Both the position numbers and the translations under genes were made by a program. From Actinacidiphila acidipaludis (GTDB lineage Bacteria > Actinomycetota > Actinomycetes > Streptomycetales > Streptomycetaceae): a stretch of DNA of 64,000 nt. Of the stretch, positions 1-8,313 are shown one piece after another. The stretch is from positions 62,001 to 126,000 of the forward strand of contig NZ_JAINZZ010000003.1 in assembly GCF_019890725.1 (NCBI RefSeq), written 5' to 3'. How positions within the stretch are numbered: position 1 is the first letter of the stretch; every line of letters begins with the position of its first letter. The notes under the pieces were generated by a model. The model saw only the letters and a list, made by a program, of their open reading frames with translations. It was not told where the DNA came from and ran no database searches.

Positions 1-1223
1 CCGACGAGCCCGGCCACCCACTTGATCACGATGGTGATGATGTCCTTGAACGTCGGCGAGTTGACCTGCGTGGCGACCGTCATCGACAGCCCCAGGAACA
101 GCAGCGTGGTGACGCGCGCCGCGATCAGCCCGACGCTGGTGCTCCAGGCTCGTGCGGTGCGCGACACCGCCGGCGCGATGTCGCGGGTGACGACGGCGGC
201 GATCGCGTTGGCGTCGGAGGAGCACATGGCCATGGTGTGCGAGAAGAAGCCGACGACCACCAGACCCAGCAGGCCGTGCGGCAGCAGCCGTTCGGTGAGC
301 AGCGCGTAGGAGTCGGACGCATCCGGCTTCTTGGCGTGCACCAGCAGCGGCGAGATCCACATCGGGAAGAACAGCACCGCGGGCCAGACGAACCACAGCG
401 CCGCCGAGAGCGTGGCGCTGCGCTGCGCCTGGCGGGCCGAGCCCGTCGCCATGTAGCGCTGGGCCTGGTTCCACATGCCGCCGTTGTACTCGAAGGTCTT
501 GATGAACAGGTACGCCACCAGGAAGATCGCCGTGTAGGGGCCGGCCGTGGGGTGGTTGTGGTGGTGCAGCGCCGGCTCGTCCCAGACGTTCCACAGGCTG
601 CTGACGCCGCCGAGCTTGGCCAGCGCGGCGATCAGCATGGCCAGCCCCGCCACGAGCTGGATGACGAACTGCCCCAGCTCGGTGAGCGCGTCGGCCCACA
701 GCCCGCCGACGGTGCAGTACACCGCGGTGATCGCACCGGTGATGACGATGCCCTGGGTGATGGTCACCCCGGTGAACACCGACAACAGGGTGGCGATGGC
801 CGCCCACTTGGCGCCCACGTCCACGATCTTGAGCAGCACGCCCGACCACGCGAGCGCCTGCTGGGTGGGCAGGTTGTAGCGCTCCTTCAGATACTCCAGC
901 GGCGACGCCACCTGCAGCCGTGAGCGCATCCGGTTCAGCCGGGGCGCGAAGAGCTTGGCGCCCAGGGCCACGCCGATGGCGATCGGGAACGCCCAGGTGA
1001 AGTAGGAGGTGACGCCGTAGGTGTAGGAGATGCCCGCGTACCCGGTGAAGAGCACCGCACTGTATCCGGACATGTGGTGGGAGATGCCGGACAGCCACCA
1101 CGGCATCCGTCCGCCGGCGGTGAAGTAGTCGCCGACGGTGTCCACGCGCTTGTGTGACCAGACGCCGATCGCCACCATCACGCCGAAGTACGCGATGAGC
1201 ACGGCCCAGTCGAGACCATTCAT
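1..1223 (-). CDS. Sodium:solute symporter (SSS family), C-terminus cut off by the window edge
   Basis: The minus-strand frame opens with ATG at 1223 behind a GGAGGGG ribosome site and stays open to base 1, giving about 407 residues. The protein begins MNGLDWAVLIAYFGVMVAIG and is a run of hydrophobic helices with SSS hallmarks: TAGGRMPWWLSGISHHMSGY in the first loop, FKDIITIVIKWVAGL near the end, and small-residue-rich helices between. Family knowledge says such proteins couple Na+ entry to uptake of sugars, sialic acid or other organic solutes. The substrate cannot be read here. Full members are about 500-600 residues, so the last part is missing. Two dyads lie about 100 bp upstream, which suggests local repression or activation. 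Confidence 0.85.
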   Translation of the reverse strand, partial: MNGLDWAVLIAYFGVMVAIGVWSHKRVDTVGDYFTAGGRMPWWLSGISHHMSGYSAVLFTGYAGISYTYGVTSYFTWAFPIAIGVALGAKLFAPRLNRMRSRLQVASPLEYLKERYNLPTQQALAWSGVLLKIVDVGAKWAAIATLLSVFTGVTITQGIVITGAITAVYCTVGGLWADALTELGQFVIQLVAGLAMLIAALAKLGGVSSLWNVWDEPALHHHNHPTAGPYTAIFLVAYLFIKTFEYNGGMWNQAQRYMATGSARQAQRSATLSAALWFVWPAVLFFPMWISPLLVHAKKPDASDSYALLTERLLPHGLLGLVVVGFFSHTMAMCSSDANAIAAVVTRDIAPAVSRTARAWSTSVGLIAARVTTLLFLGLSMTVATQVNSPTFKDIITIVIKWVAGLV

Positions 1224-1321
1224 GTCCCCTCCAGGGGGTCCGCCTTGTGAACGAGAGCGCACTTCGCTGCGACGCTCCGTCGGGCGGTGGCCCCCGTGCG
1301 GGAGCGGGGACTTCCGGGGAT

Positions 1322-1376
1322 TGAACCCTTGCTCCAGGGTGCCGGTCAAGGGTTCAGCGTTCAAGAGTCTGAACGC
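1322..1376. promoter_or_regulatory. Two GTTCA-containing dyads upstream of the symporter
   Basis: A perfect 10-bp inverted repeat, TGAACCCTTG / CAAGGGTTCA (1322-1331 and 1347-1356), is followed directly by a second one, GCGTTCA / TGAACGC (1357-1363 and 1370-1376). Both carry the GTTCA/TGAAC half-site. They lie 100-150 bp before the symporter start, inside a gap of about 420 bp (1224-1646) with no gene. A transcription factor operator is likely. The regulator is not identifiable here. Confidence 0.5.
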
Positions 1377-1517
1377 AAATCAGACCGCCGAACGATTTTG
1401 CCGTCTCTTTACTCGACTTGGCATTGTGATGACCGTGATCGCGAACCCACGATGAGCGGGCACTTCGCTGGACGTCCGGGCATGCCCACGCGTGCCTCCG
1501 TGCATCACGAGCAACAG

Positions 1518-1544
1518 CCGTACGGGATGCGGGATCCCGTACGG
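1518..1544 (-). terminator. Hairpin downstream of the aminotransferase gene
   Basis: There is a perfect 11-bp inverted repeat, CCGTACGGGAT / ATCCCGTACGG, with a 5-base loop. It sits about 100 bp past the stop of the minus-strand aminotransferase gene. No T-tract follows, as is common in streptomycetes. It could also be an operator. Confidence 0.5.
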
Positions 1545-1646
1545 CCGGGGAAGGAGGCGGAGCGGGCGCGAACGGCCCGGCTCACGGCATGCGGATATGT
1601 CCTGTCAGGACAACAGTGCTTTCCCAGCAATCCAGTTGACGGGCGA

Positions 1647-2837
1647 TCAGCCGAACGCCTTGGACAGACGGGCCAGTCCCTCGGTGATCTCCTGCGGCGT
1701 ATGGGTGGTGAAGGACATGCGCAGGGTTGCCACGTCGGGCGTCGAGGCGAAGAACGGCGCGCCCGGCACGAACGCCACGTCGTGCGCGATCGCCCGGTGC
1801 AGCACGTCGGTCGCGTCGTGGCCGTCGGGCAGGCGTACCCACAGGAACATGCCGCCCTCCGGCCGGTTCCAGGCGCTGCCGGGCGGCAGTGCGCCGGGCA
1901 GGCCCGCGAGCAGCGCGTTCCGGCGGTCCCGGTAGGCGCCGCGGACCCGTTCCAGATGCGCGTCGAGATCGCAGTCGGCCAGGTATCGGGCCGCGGCGGC
2001 CTGGTCGACCGTGGAGGTGTGCAGGTCGGCCGCCTGCTTGGCGATGACACAGGCCCGCAGCAGCCCGGCCGGCGCCCGCAGCCATCCCAGCCGCATGCCC
2101 GGCGCCATCACCTTGGAGAAACTGCCGAGCAGCACCGTGCGGTCCGCCGCCTCGTCGAGCTCCGCGATCCACGGCTGGTACGCGCCCTCGAACCGCAGGT
2201 CCCCGTACGGGTCGTCCTCGGCGATCCACAGTCCGTGCCGTCCGGCCACCTCGGCGACCGCGCGGCGGCGCTCCAGCGGCAGCGTACGGCCGGTCGGATT
2301 CTGGAAGTTGGGCACCAGGTAGAGCAGCTTCGGCCGCTCCCGCAGCACCAGCTCCTCCAGGGCATGCGGCAGTACCCCGTCCGCGTCGGTCGGCACCGGG
2401 ACGACCCGGGCGCCGGCGAAACCGAAGCACTGCAACGCCGCCAGATAGGTGGGGTCCTCCACCAGCACCACGTCGCCGGGCTCCAGCAGCGCGGTGACCA
2501 GCAGAGCCAGTCCCTGCTGCGAACCGCCGGTCACCAGCAGGCCGTCGGCGTCCGTGGCCAGACCGCGGGCGGTCAGCCGGGCCGCGACCGCCCCGCGCAG
2601 TTCCGGGTCGCCCTCGGTGGTGGAGTACTGCAGAACCCGTCGCGGCTGCTCGGCCAGCACCCGGTCGTAGGCCGCGCGCAGGCCCTCGGCGTCGAAGAGC
2701 TCGGGAGCCGGCAGCCCGCCGGCGAACGAGATGACCTCGGGCCGTGCGGTCAGCGCGAGGATCTCCCGTACCGGCGACGCGCCGACGTGGGGTGCGCGGG
2801 CGGCCAGACCGGGGACAGCGGCTCGGGTGCTCGTCAT
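1647..2837 (-). CDS. PLP-dependent class I/II aminotransferase (MocR/LysN-like fold)
   Basis: This is a 396-residue fold-type I aminotransferase. It begins MTSTRAAVPGLAARAPHVGA and shows SFAGGLPAPELF near residue 37, LVPNFQNPTGRTL near 174, AEDDPYGDLRFEG near 206, and the PLP lysine in GSFSKVMAPGMRLGW (K242). This pattern matches 2-aminoadipate or aromatic aminotransferase-type stand-alone enzymes. No GntR DNA-binding domain is present, so it is an enzyme and not a MocR regulator. The substrate is unassigned. The gene stands alone on the minus strand, with its own upstream gap (2838-3027) and a hairpin after it. Confidence 0.85.
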   Translation of the reverse strand: MTSTRAAVPGLAARAPHVGASPVREILALTARPEVISFAGGLPAPELFDAEGLRAAYDRVLAEQPRRVLQYSTTEGDPELRGAVAARLTARGLATDADGLLVTGGSQQGLALLVTALLEPGDVVLVEDPTYLAALQCFGFAGARVVPVPTDADGVLPHALEELVLRERPKLLYLVPNFQNPTGRTLPLERRRAVAEVAGRHGLWIAEDDPYGDLRFEGAYQPWIAELDEAADRTVLLGSFSKVMAPGMRLGWLRAPAGLLRACVIAKQAADLHTSTVDQAAAARYLADCDLDAHLERVRGAYRDRRNALLAGLPGALPPGSAWNRPEGGMFLWVRLPDGHDATDVLHRAIAHDVAFVPGAPFFASTPDVATLRMSFTTHTPQEITEGLARLSKAFG

Positions 2838-3027
2838 GAACGCAGCCTACGAAGAATCGTTGGTGTGTCCAGGTACTTTCCAGGATGCGGTCACCGCGGT
2901 CACTCGGGCCAGCGCGGCTGTGCACAGAGCCCCCTCGGCAAGGACGGCGGCCGGTCGAGAGGGCTCTGCTGCTGCGGTGTCGGGCACGGACCCGTCAGGC
3001 CCGTGGACGGTGCGTCGGATGCGCCGC

Positions 3028-3237
3028 TCAGCGCAGGTCGAACGCGCCGCGGTCCACATCAGTGACGAAGGACGCCCAGGCGTCCGGGGAAAAAGTCAGA
3101 ACCGGGCCCTGCGGGTCCTTGGAGTCGCGGACGACCACGGCCTGCACGGCCGGGGACTTCACTTCCACACAGGCGCCGTTCCCGGTGGAACGCGAGGACT
3201 TCTTCCACGCGTGGGTGCTGCCCAGCTTGATTGCCAT
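3028..3237 (-). CDS. DUF397 small protein (Scr2/BldB-neighbour type)
   Basis: This is a 69-residue protein starting MAIKLGSTHAWKKSSRST, with the DUF397 core W-x-K-S-S-x-S and the internal VVVRDSKDPQGPVLTFSPDA segment. I chose ATG 3237, with GGAG seven bases upstream, over longer starts that only add non-conserved residues. DUF397 proteins pair with Scr1/WhiJ-type helix-turn-helix regulators in streptomycetes and are thought to modulate their partner. The partner gene lies just upstream on the same strand, 222 bp away. That gap holds an AT-rich stretch (3355-3385, with TAGAAT on the minus strand) that could give this gene its own promoter. Confidence 0.85.
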   Translation of the reverse strand: MAIKLGSTHAWKKSSRSTGNGACVEVKSPAVQAVVVRDSKDPQGPVLTFSPDAWASFVTDVDRGAFDLR

Positions 3238-3459
3238 CTCTGCTCCGGTCTGTGCTGGTGACGGCGGCGCGGGCGGTCGCCTTTGCGCCATTGACTGAAC
3301 GCCCACGACGCTACTCGCCAACATCACGCAGCGGTGGGCAGCTTCACCCAACCGGATGGCATATTCTATACAACCCTTCACAGTTGGACGCGCCGAGGTG
3401 TACCGTGCCGCCCCCTCCGGCCCCGCAGGGCCGGATCCGGCGCCTCCCCGGGCGTCCCC

Positions 3460-4314
3460 CTAGGCGTAGCGCTGAGCCCGCTCGCCGATGAAGGTCCGGC
3501 TCTGCTCGGCGCTCAGCGCCTGGGCCCGCAGGTGCTCGTACATCACGCTGTACGCCTGCACGTCGGTGTCCTTCTCCAGGTAAAGGTCGCTGTTGACGCC
3601 CTCCAGGTACACCACCGTGGCATCGGTGGCGTCGGTGAACTCCAGCACCGCGAACTGCCCGCTCAGGCCCGGGTGCGCGCCGGCCTCGAAGGGAAGCACC
3701 TGCACCGTCACATGCGGCAGGTGGCTCAACTCCACCAGATGCGCGAGCTGTTCCTTCATGATCTCGTTGGAGCCGACCTTGCGGCACAGCGCCGCCTCGT
3801 CGACCACCGCCCACATCCGCAGCGGAGCCTCGTCGTCGGTGATCCGCTCCTGGCGGCGCAGGCGCACGTTGACCCGCTTGTCGACCTGCTCCGGCGTGGC
3901 CTCCGGCAGGTTGCCGGCGATCACCGCGCTCGCGTACGCCTGGGTCTGCAGCAGACCGGGCACCACTTGGGGCTCGAACACCCGCAGGCTCGCCGCCTCC
4001 GTCTCCAGCCCGATGTACACGCTGTACGGGATGTCGCCGAAGGCGTGCCACCAGCCCTGCTGCCGCGACTCCTTGGCCATCTGCATCAGGGAGTCGACGA
4101 TCCGGACGTCCTCGACGCCGTACACCCCGCACAGGTCGCGGACGTCCCGCTGGCTGATACTGCGCCGCCCGTTCTCCAGGCGGCTGATCTTCGACTGGGA
4201 GACGAGCAGCCGGGCCGCCACCTCCTCGGCCGTCATGCCCTTCTGCTCGCGGAGCTTGCGCAGCTCCGAACCGAGCCGGCGGCGCCTGACGGTGGGGTTG
4301 ACGTTGGCGACCAC
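3460..4314 (-). CDS. XRE-family regulator with DUF5753 (Scr1/WhiJ type)
   Basis: This 284-residue protein has an N-terminal helix-turn-helix (residues 14-70, LREQKGMTAEEVAARL followed by SQSKISRLENGRRSIS). The long C-terminal DUF5753 domain shows the typical FEPQVVPGLLQTQAYA and VQVLPFEAGAHPGLSGQFAV segments. Such proteins are numerous in streptomycetes, act on development or antibiotic production, and usually sit beside a DUF397 gene, as here. The downstream DUF397 protein is the likely partner. The ligand of the C-terminal domain is unknown. Confidence 0.88.
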   Translation of the reverse strand: MVANVNPTVRRRRLGSELRKLREQKGMTAEEVAARLLVSQSKISRLENGRRSISQRDVRDLCGVYGVEDVRIVDSLMQMAKESRQQGWWHAFGDIPYSVYIGLETEAASLRVFEPQVVPGLLQTQAYASAVIAGNLPEATPEQVDKRVNVRLRRQERITDDEAPLRMWAVVDEAALCRKVGSNEIMKEQLAHLVELSHLPHVTVQVLPFEAGAHPGLSGQFAVLEFTDATDATVVYLEGVNSDLYLEKDTDVQAYSVMYEHLRAQALSAEQSRTFIGERAQRYA

Positions 4315-4739
4315 GGGGACTGCACCTCCACGCTGAACGTACTGATGGTCAGCAGACTGCCACTACCGGTCATCACCGCGCTGGCGATTGAGCGGAACAA
4401 GCTTGTCCGCGCCCGGTCGTTTTCTTCCCGCTTCCCCGCCGGAGTCCGTTTCCGTCCCGGGGAACGGGCAAAGCGAACCCGCAGCGGGCCGGACCCCGGA
4501 AAGCGCGACGCGCGGGGCGCCGGCGCCCGGAACACGTCCGGGACGCCGCCGACCCGCGCGTCGCAGCGGCTCCCAGAGGGGGGACTCGCTGCGGACGGCC
4601 GCCCCGGCCTCAGGCCGGTGGCCTCGGTGTCCGGTCCCTGCCGGCGGACACCGTGACCGTCCTTATCGGGTGTGCGAGCGTTGCAAGGCGGTGCGAGATG
4701 GAGCCAGGGGTGGTGCCGGAGGTGCGGTGTGCCGGTGCG
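4315..4739. other. Non-coding gap of 425 bp
   Basis: No convincing gene is seen. The part next to 4315 should hold the promoter of the XRE gene. The far part holds a hairpin (4626-4652) that probably ends the GPP34 transcript. Confidence 0.5.
4626..4652 (-). terminator. Hairpin downstream of the GPP34 gene
   Basis: An 8-bp inverted repeat, GGTGTCCG / CGGACACC, with an 11-base loop lies 88 bp past the GPP34 stop codon. It has no T-tract. Confidence 0.35.
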
Positions 4740-5441
4740 TCAGCGCGCGCCCGCCCGGGCCATCGTGCCGTGGCCCGCGGAGCGCTGCGCCTGGGCGGGC
4801 GGCCGTTTCGGCTGCGCCGCCACCCCGTTCTGCACGTCCATCACGGCGTGCGCGACGAGGCCGCCCATCGGGTCGTACCGGATCAGGTCACGCAGGCGCG
4901 ATCGCGAGGACCGGCCCTCGTTCCCGGGATACAGGTGCTTGCCGAGCCCCACCGAGTGGGCGAGCGCGGCGAGCGCCGCGGTCCGCGGGTCCGGCGGGAC
5001 GCCGGTGCGGATCGCCGAGTCGAGCCGGGACCTGATCTCCCGGCTGACCGCGCTGTCGGTCGCCTGATAGCGAGTCGTCGGCAGCACCCCGCACATCTGG
5101 CCCGGTACGGCGTGCACCATGCCGCACCGTTCCAAGTGCACGAGATACGTCTGGCGCAGCCCCAGCCGGGGCCCGCCGATCCAGTGGACGGCGCGCACCG
5201 GGCTGCCGCGTCGCCGCAGCAGTTCGAGCGCGGAGTCCAGAGTCGGATCTCCAGTCGGCCGTGGGTGCACCACGGCGATACGATCCCCGTCAGGGGCTAT
5301 CCGTCCGGCCAGGGCCAGCTCGACGAGCTGTGCCCCGGCGAGGCCGAGGTCGAGCGACTGAGGCTGCGCTGTTGTCCCGGTGGCCGGGTCCAGTGCGAGC
5401 AGCAGCAGCTCTTCCGGAATTGTTCTGCGGCTCTTGCCCAT
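4740..5441 (-). CDS. GPP34 (GOLPH3-like) family protein
   Basis: This 233-residue protein begins MGKSRRTIPEELLLLALDP, the opening usual for bacterial GPP34 proteins. It continues with LDLGLAGAQLVELALAGRIA (residues 30-49), a helical body, and LARALAHSVGLGKHLYP-like and RDLIRYDPMGGLVAHAVMDV segments. Yeast and human GOLPH3 bind phosphatidylinositol-4-phosphate at the Golgi. The bacterial role is unknown, and lipid or membrane association is only an inference. It is divergently transcribed from the carboxypeptidase gene across 250 bp. Confidence 0.85.
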   Translation of the reverse strand: MGKSRRTIPEELLLLALDPATGTTAQPQSLDLGLAGAQLVELALAGRIAPDGDRIAVVHPRPTGDPTLDSALELLRRRGSPVRAVHWIGGPRLGLRQTYLVHLERCGMVHAVPGQMCGVLPTTRYQATDSAVSREIRSRLDSAIRTGVPPDPRTAALAALAHSVGLGKHLYPGNEGRSSRSRLRDLIRYDPMGGLVAHAVMDVQNGVAAQPKRPPAQAQRSAGHGTMARAGAR

Positions 5442-5621
5442 CCATGCCTCCCCGCGTGGATGAATGACAGGGTGACGCCTCTCACACCGGCCTGTCGAGA
5501 GTGCCTCTGCCTTATCGGCGGGAACCGGGTGGTATGTCGTTCTCGTCTACGGGGTGGTGGGGTGTCGCAGACGGCCTGCGCGCCGGTCGCGGGACACTTG
5601 CCAGTGTGGTTCAGCAGGGCT

Positions 5622-5647
5622 AGGGGCGCCAGATCCGTGGCGCCCCT
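5622..5647. promoter_or_regulatory. Hairpin or operator upstream of the carboxypeptidase gene
   Basis: A perfect 9-bp inverted repeat, AGGGGCGCC / GGCGCCCCT, with an 8-base loop ends 44 bp before the GTG start. It could be a leader hairpin or a protein-binding site. Confidence 0.35.
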
Positions 5648-5691
5648 CACGATGTGTGCACGAGTAATGACGATCTGTGGAGGAGGTCTGC

Positions 5692-8313
5692 GTGGCGGGC
5701 GAGTCCCCCGGCAAGGAGCAGCAAAAGGAGACGTCGGGGGAGGTGGCCGACCGGATCGGCGCGGATCCGAGGCTGGCGGTGTTCGGGGCGTCCACTGGGA
5801 CGCGTGAGGTGCGTGAGGCGTTGCGGTCCTCCGACATCCGCGAGGAACGCGGCACCGGCGGTGCCGTCGGAACCCCTTCCGCTTCCGCCCCGTCCGCCCC
5901 GGGCGCCGTGGACGGGCCGGCCGCCGGCGTGCGTCCGCATCCGGCCTCCGCGTCCACCTCCGCCTCGACGGCGAATACGGCGAACGACGTAGCCGACGTC
6001 GACTCCCCATCCGCCCCGGCTACGCCACGCGACACTTCCGCCCCACGCGCCTCGGCCTCCGGGGGCGTGAAAACGGAATCGAATCGTGATGCGGGCTCCG
6101 GGACGAATGAGGCTGACGTGACCTCTGTGGCTGCTGGTGCGGACGAGGACACTCCGCCGCACGCGCCCGCCGCCACCTCGGTGGCCGAGTCCCCCGCACG
6201 GACGGGCGGCGACCACGCGGATGACGTTGCCGCGGGCGAGGACGAGGACGGCTCCACGGACGAGGGCTCGGCCGACGAGGACGGGTCCGGCGGTCCGGAC
6301 GCGGAGGACGCGACCGAGGACGCCGAGGACGCCGGTGACGTCCAGGACGCGGAGGAGGGGCCCACGGATCAGCCCACCACCCGGCTCCGGGCCGACACGC
6401 TCACCGCGCCCAAGGATGCGGGGTCGAAGTCCGCGCCTAAGGATGCGCAGTCCAAGGCCGCACCTAAGGGTGCGGGGTCGAACGCCGTGCCTAAGGATGC
6501 GGAGCCCAAGGCGAAGGATGAGAAGGCCGCACCTAGGGACGTCGAGCCCGAGGCCGCGTCTAAGGCGGCGGATGCGAAGGCCGCACCTAGGGACGTCGAG
6601 CCCGAGCCCGCACCCAAGGTGACGGACGCGAAGGCTGCGCCTGAGGATGCGGAGCCCAAGGCCGCCCCTCAGGACGCCGAGTCCAGGCCCGCGCCCAAGG
6701 CGGCAGATGCCAAAGCCACGCCCAAGGACGCCGACCCGAAGCCGGCCCCCAAGGATGCGGAGCCCAAGCCCGCTCCCCAGGGCGAGCCCGTGGTGCGGCC
6801 GCTGGTGTCGGACCTGTACGGACGGTCGGCCGACGAGCCGGGCGGTGCCGTCGCGTTCGGCAAGCCCGGAACGCCCACGCGCGCCCGGACCGTCCCCACC
6901 GAGGCGCCCGCCTCGCCCGCCAAGGGCAAGGCCCCGCTGCCGCCCGCCGCGGTTCCGGAGACCGGCGAGAGCGAGGCCGTGGGCCCGCAGGGCACCCGGA
7001 CCATGCCCGTGCCGCCGACGCCGGACAAGGACCCGCTGAAGCTGCTCGCGGAGCTGACGAACACCCCGCCTCCGCCGGAGACACTGCTGCGCACCTCTGT
7101 GCGCCGCGTCAAGATCTGGACGCCGCTGGTCGTCCTGCTCGCGCTGGCCTTCGTCCTGGTTCAGGCGCTGCGTCCGCTGCCGGCGCCCTCGCTGGCGTCG
7201 ACCACGGCGCCCTCGTACACCTTCAGCGGCACTGCCCTCCCGCAGTCGATGCCGTGGCCCTCCCAGGGGCAGTCGGCCGTCGAGGTGGAGGGCCTGGGCT
7301 CGCTCGGGGTGCACGGCGCCCAGACGCCCGTGCCGATCGCCAGCGTCACCAAGGTGATGACCGCGTACGTCGTCCTGCACGACCACCCGCTCAGCGGCAA
7401 GGAGAACGGCCCGCTGATCACCGTGGACGCGCAGGCCGCCGCCGAGTCGCAGTCCACCGAGGAGTCGACGGCGAAGGTCAAGAAGGGCCAGAAGTTCACC
7501 GAACGGCAGATGCTGCAGCTGCTCCTCATCCCGTCGGGCAACAACATCGCCCGGCTGCTGGCTCGTTGGGACGCCGGCACACAGGAGGCCTTCGTCGCCA
7601 AGATGATGAAGACGGCGAAGGGCCTGGGCATGACCCACACCACCTACACCGGCGCGAGCGGCTTCGAGTCGACCACGCAGAGCACGGCGGTGGACCTGCT
7701 CAAGCTGGCCCGCGAGGTCATGAAGAACGACGTCTTCCGTTCCGTCGTGGCGATGCCGAACGCGGACATCCCGGGTGTCGGCACGATCTACAACAACAAC
7801 AACGACCTGGTGAACCTGGGCGTGGTCGGCGTCAAGACCGGCTCCAGCACCCCGGCCGGCGGCGCCCTGATGTGGGCGGCGCACCGGACGATCGACGGCA
7901 AGCAGCAGCTGATCCTCGGCGTGGTGCTGCAGCAGCGCGGCGGCGTCACCGTCAACGACAGCCTGAACGTCGCGCTCACCCGCAGCCAGGCGCTGATCAA
8001 CTCGGTCCAGGGCGGCCTGACCTCGGCGACCATACTGAAGAAGGGCGAGGTCGTCGGCGAGGTCGACGACGGGCTCGGCGGCAGCACCCCGGTGGTGGCG
8101 AGCGCCGACCTGAAGGCGATCGGCTGGCCCGGCATGACCGCCAAGGTCACGCTCGACCCGCTGACCGGCGGCATCCCGCACGACGCGAAGGCCGGCACCG
8201 AGGTGGGCACGATCGGCTTCGGCACGGGCTCGGCCCGCACCACCGTGCCGGTGGTGCTCCAGACCGACCTGCACGCACCGTCGTTCGGGAAGAAGCTGAC
8301 CCGCCTAGGCTGA
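5692..8313 (+). CDS. D-alanyl-D-alanine carboxypeptidase (peptidase S11) with a long repetitive cytoplasmic region
   Basis: This is an 873-residue protein. GTG 5692 was chosen because a perfect GGAGGAGG lies six bases before it. Residues 1-470 are predicted cytoplasmic and of low complexity: acidic Ala/Asp/Glu first, then Pro/Ala/Lys/Asp repeats at about 237-367. A single membrane helix follows (about 476-494), and then an extracellular S11 domain with S551-x-x-K554 (SVTK), S615-G-N617 and K715-T-G717. The enzyme trims the terminal D-alanine from peptidoglycan stem peptides, adjusting cross-linking. The catalytic triad is complete, so it should be active. The usual S11 enzyme is 400-450 residues, so the N-terminal half is an addition. 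It converges with the next gene by 9 bp. Confidence 0.88.
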   Translation: MAGESPGKEQQKETSGEVADRIGADPRLAVFGASTGTREVREALRSSDIREERGTGGAVGTPSASAPSAPGAVDGPAAGVRPHPASASTSASTANTANDVADVDSPSAPATPRDTSAPRASASGGVKTESNRDAGSGTNEADVTSVAAGADEDTPPHAPAATSVAESPARTGGDHADDVAAGEDEDGSTDEGSADEDGSGGPDAEDATEDAEDAGDVQDAEEGPTDQPTTRLRADTLTAPKDAGSKSAPKDAQSKAAPKGAGSNAVPKDAEPKAKDEKAAPRDVEPEAASKAADAKAAPRDVEPEPAPKVTDAKAAPEDAEPKAAPQDAESRPAPKAADAKATPKDADPKPAPKDAEPKPAPQGEPVVRPLVSDLYGRSADEPGGAVAFGKPGTPTRARTVPTEAPASPAKGKAPLPPAAVPETGESEAVGPQGTRTMPVPPTPDKDPLKLLAELTNTPPPPETLLRTSVRRVKIWTPLVVLLALAFVLVQALRPLPAPSLASTTAPSYTFSGTALPQSMPWPSQGQSAVEVEGLGSLGVHGAQTPVPIASVTKVMTAYVVLHDHPLSGKENGPLITVDAQAAAESQSTEESTAKVKKGQKFTERQMLQLLLIPSGNNIARLLARWDAGTQEAFVAKMMKTAKGLGMTHTTYTGASGFESTTQSTAVDLLKLAREVMKNDVFRSVVAMPNADIPGVGTIYNNNNDLVNLGVVGVKTGSSTPAGGALMWAAHRTIDGKQQLILGVVLQQRGGVTVNDSLNVALTRSQALINSVQGGLTSATILKKGEVVGEVDDGLGGSTPVVASADLKAIGWPGMTAKVTLDPLTGGIPHDAKAGTEVGTIGFGTGSARTTVPVVLQTDLHAPSFGKKLTRLG
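6400..6790 (+). repeat. Degenerate in-frame coding repeat (Ala-Pro-Lys-Asp-Ala units)
   Basis: About 130 codons are built from variants of a unit such as APKDAEPKA, with DNA cores like AAGGATGCGGAG recurring. It lies inside the carboxypeptidase gene before the membrane helix. Unit length drifts between about 9 and 11 residues, so this is a degenerate tandem array. It is likely to vary in copy number between strains. Confidence 0.7.

Noticed and set aside
5647..8274. Long minus-strand open frame across the carboxypeptidase gene
   Set aside because: It is the antisense shadow of a GC-rich repetitive gene with no recognisable domain.
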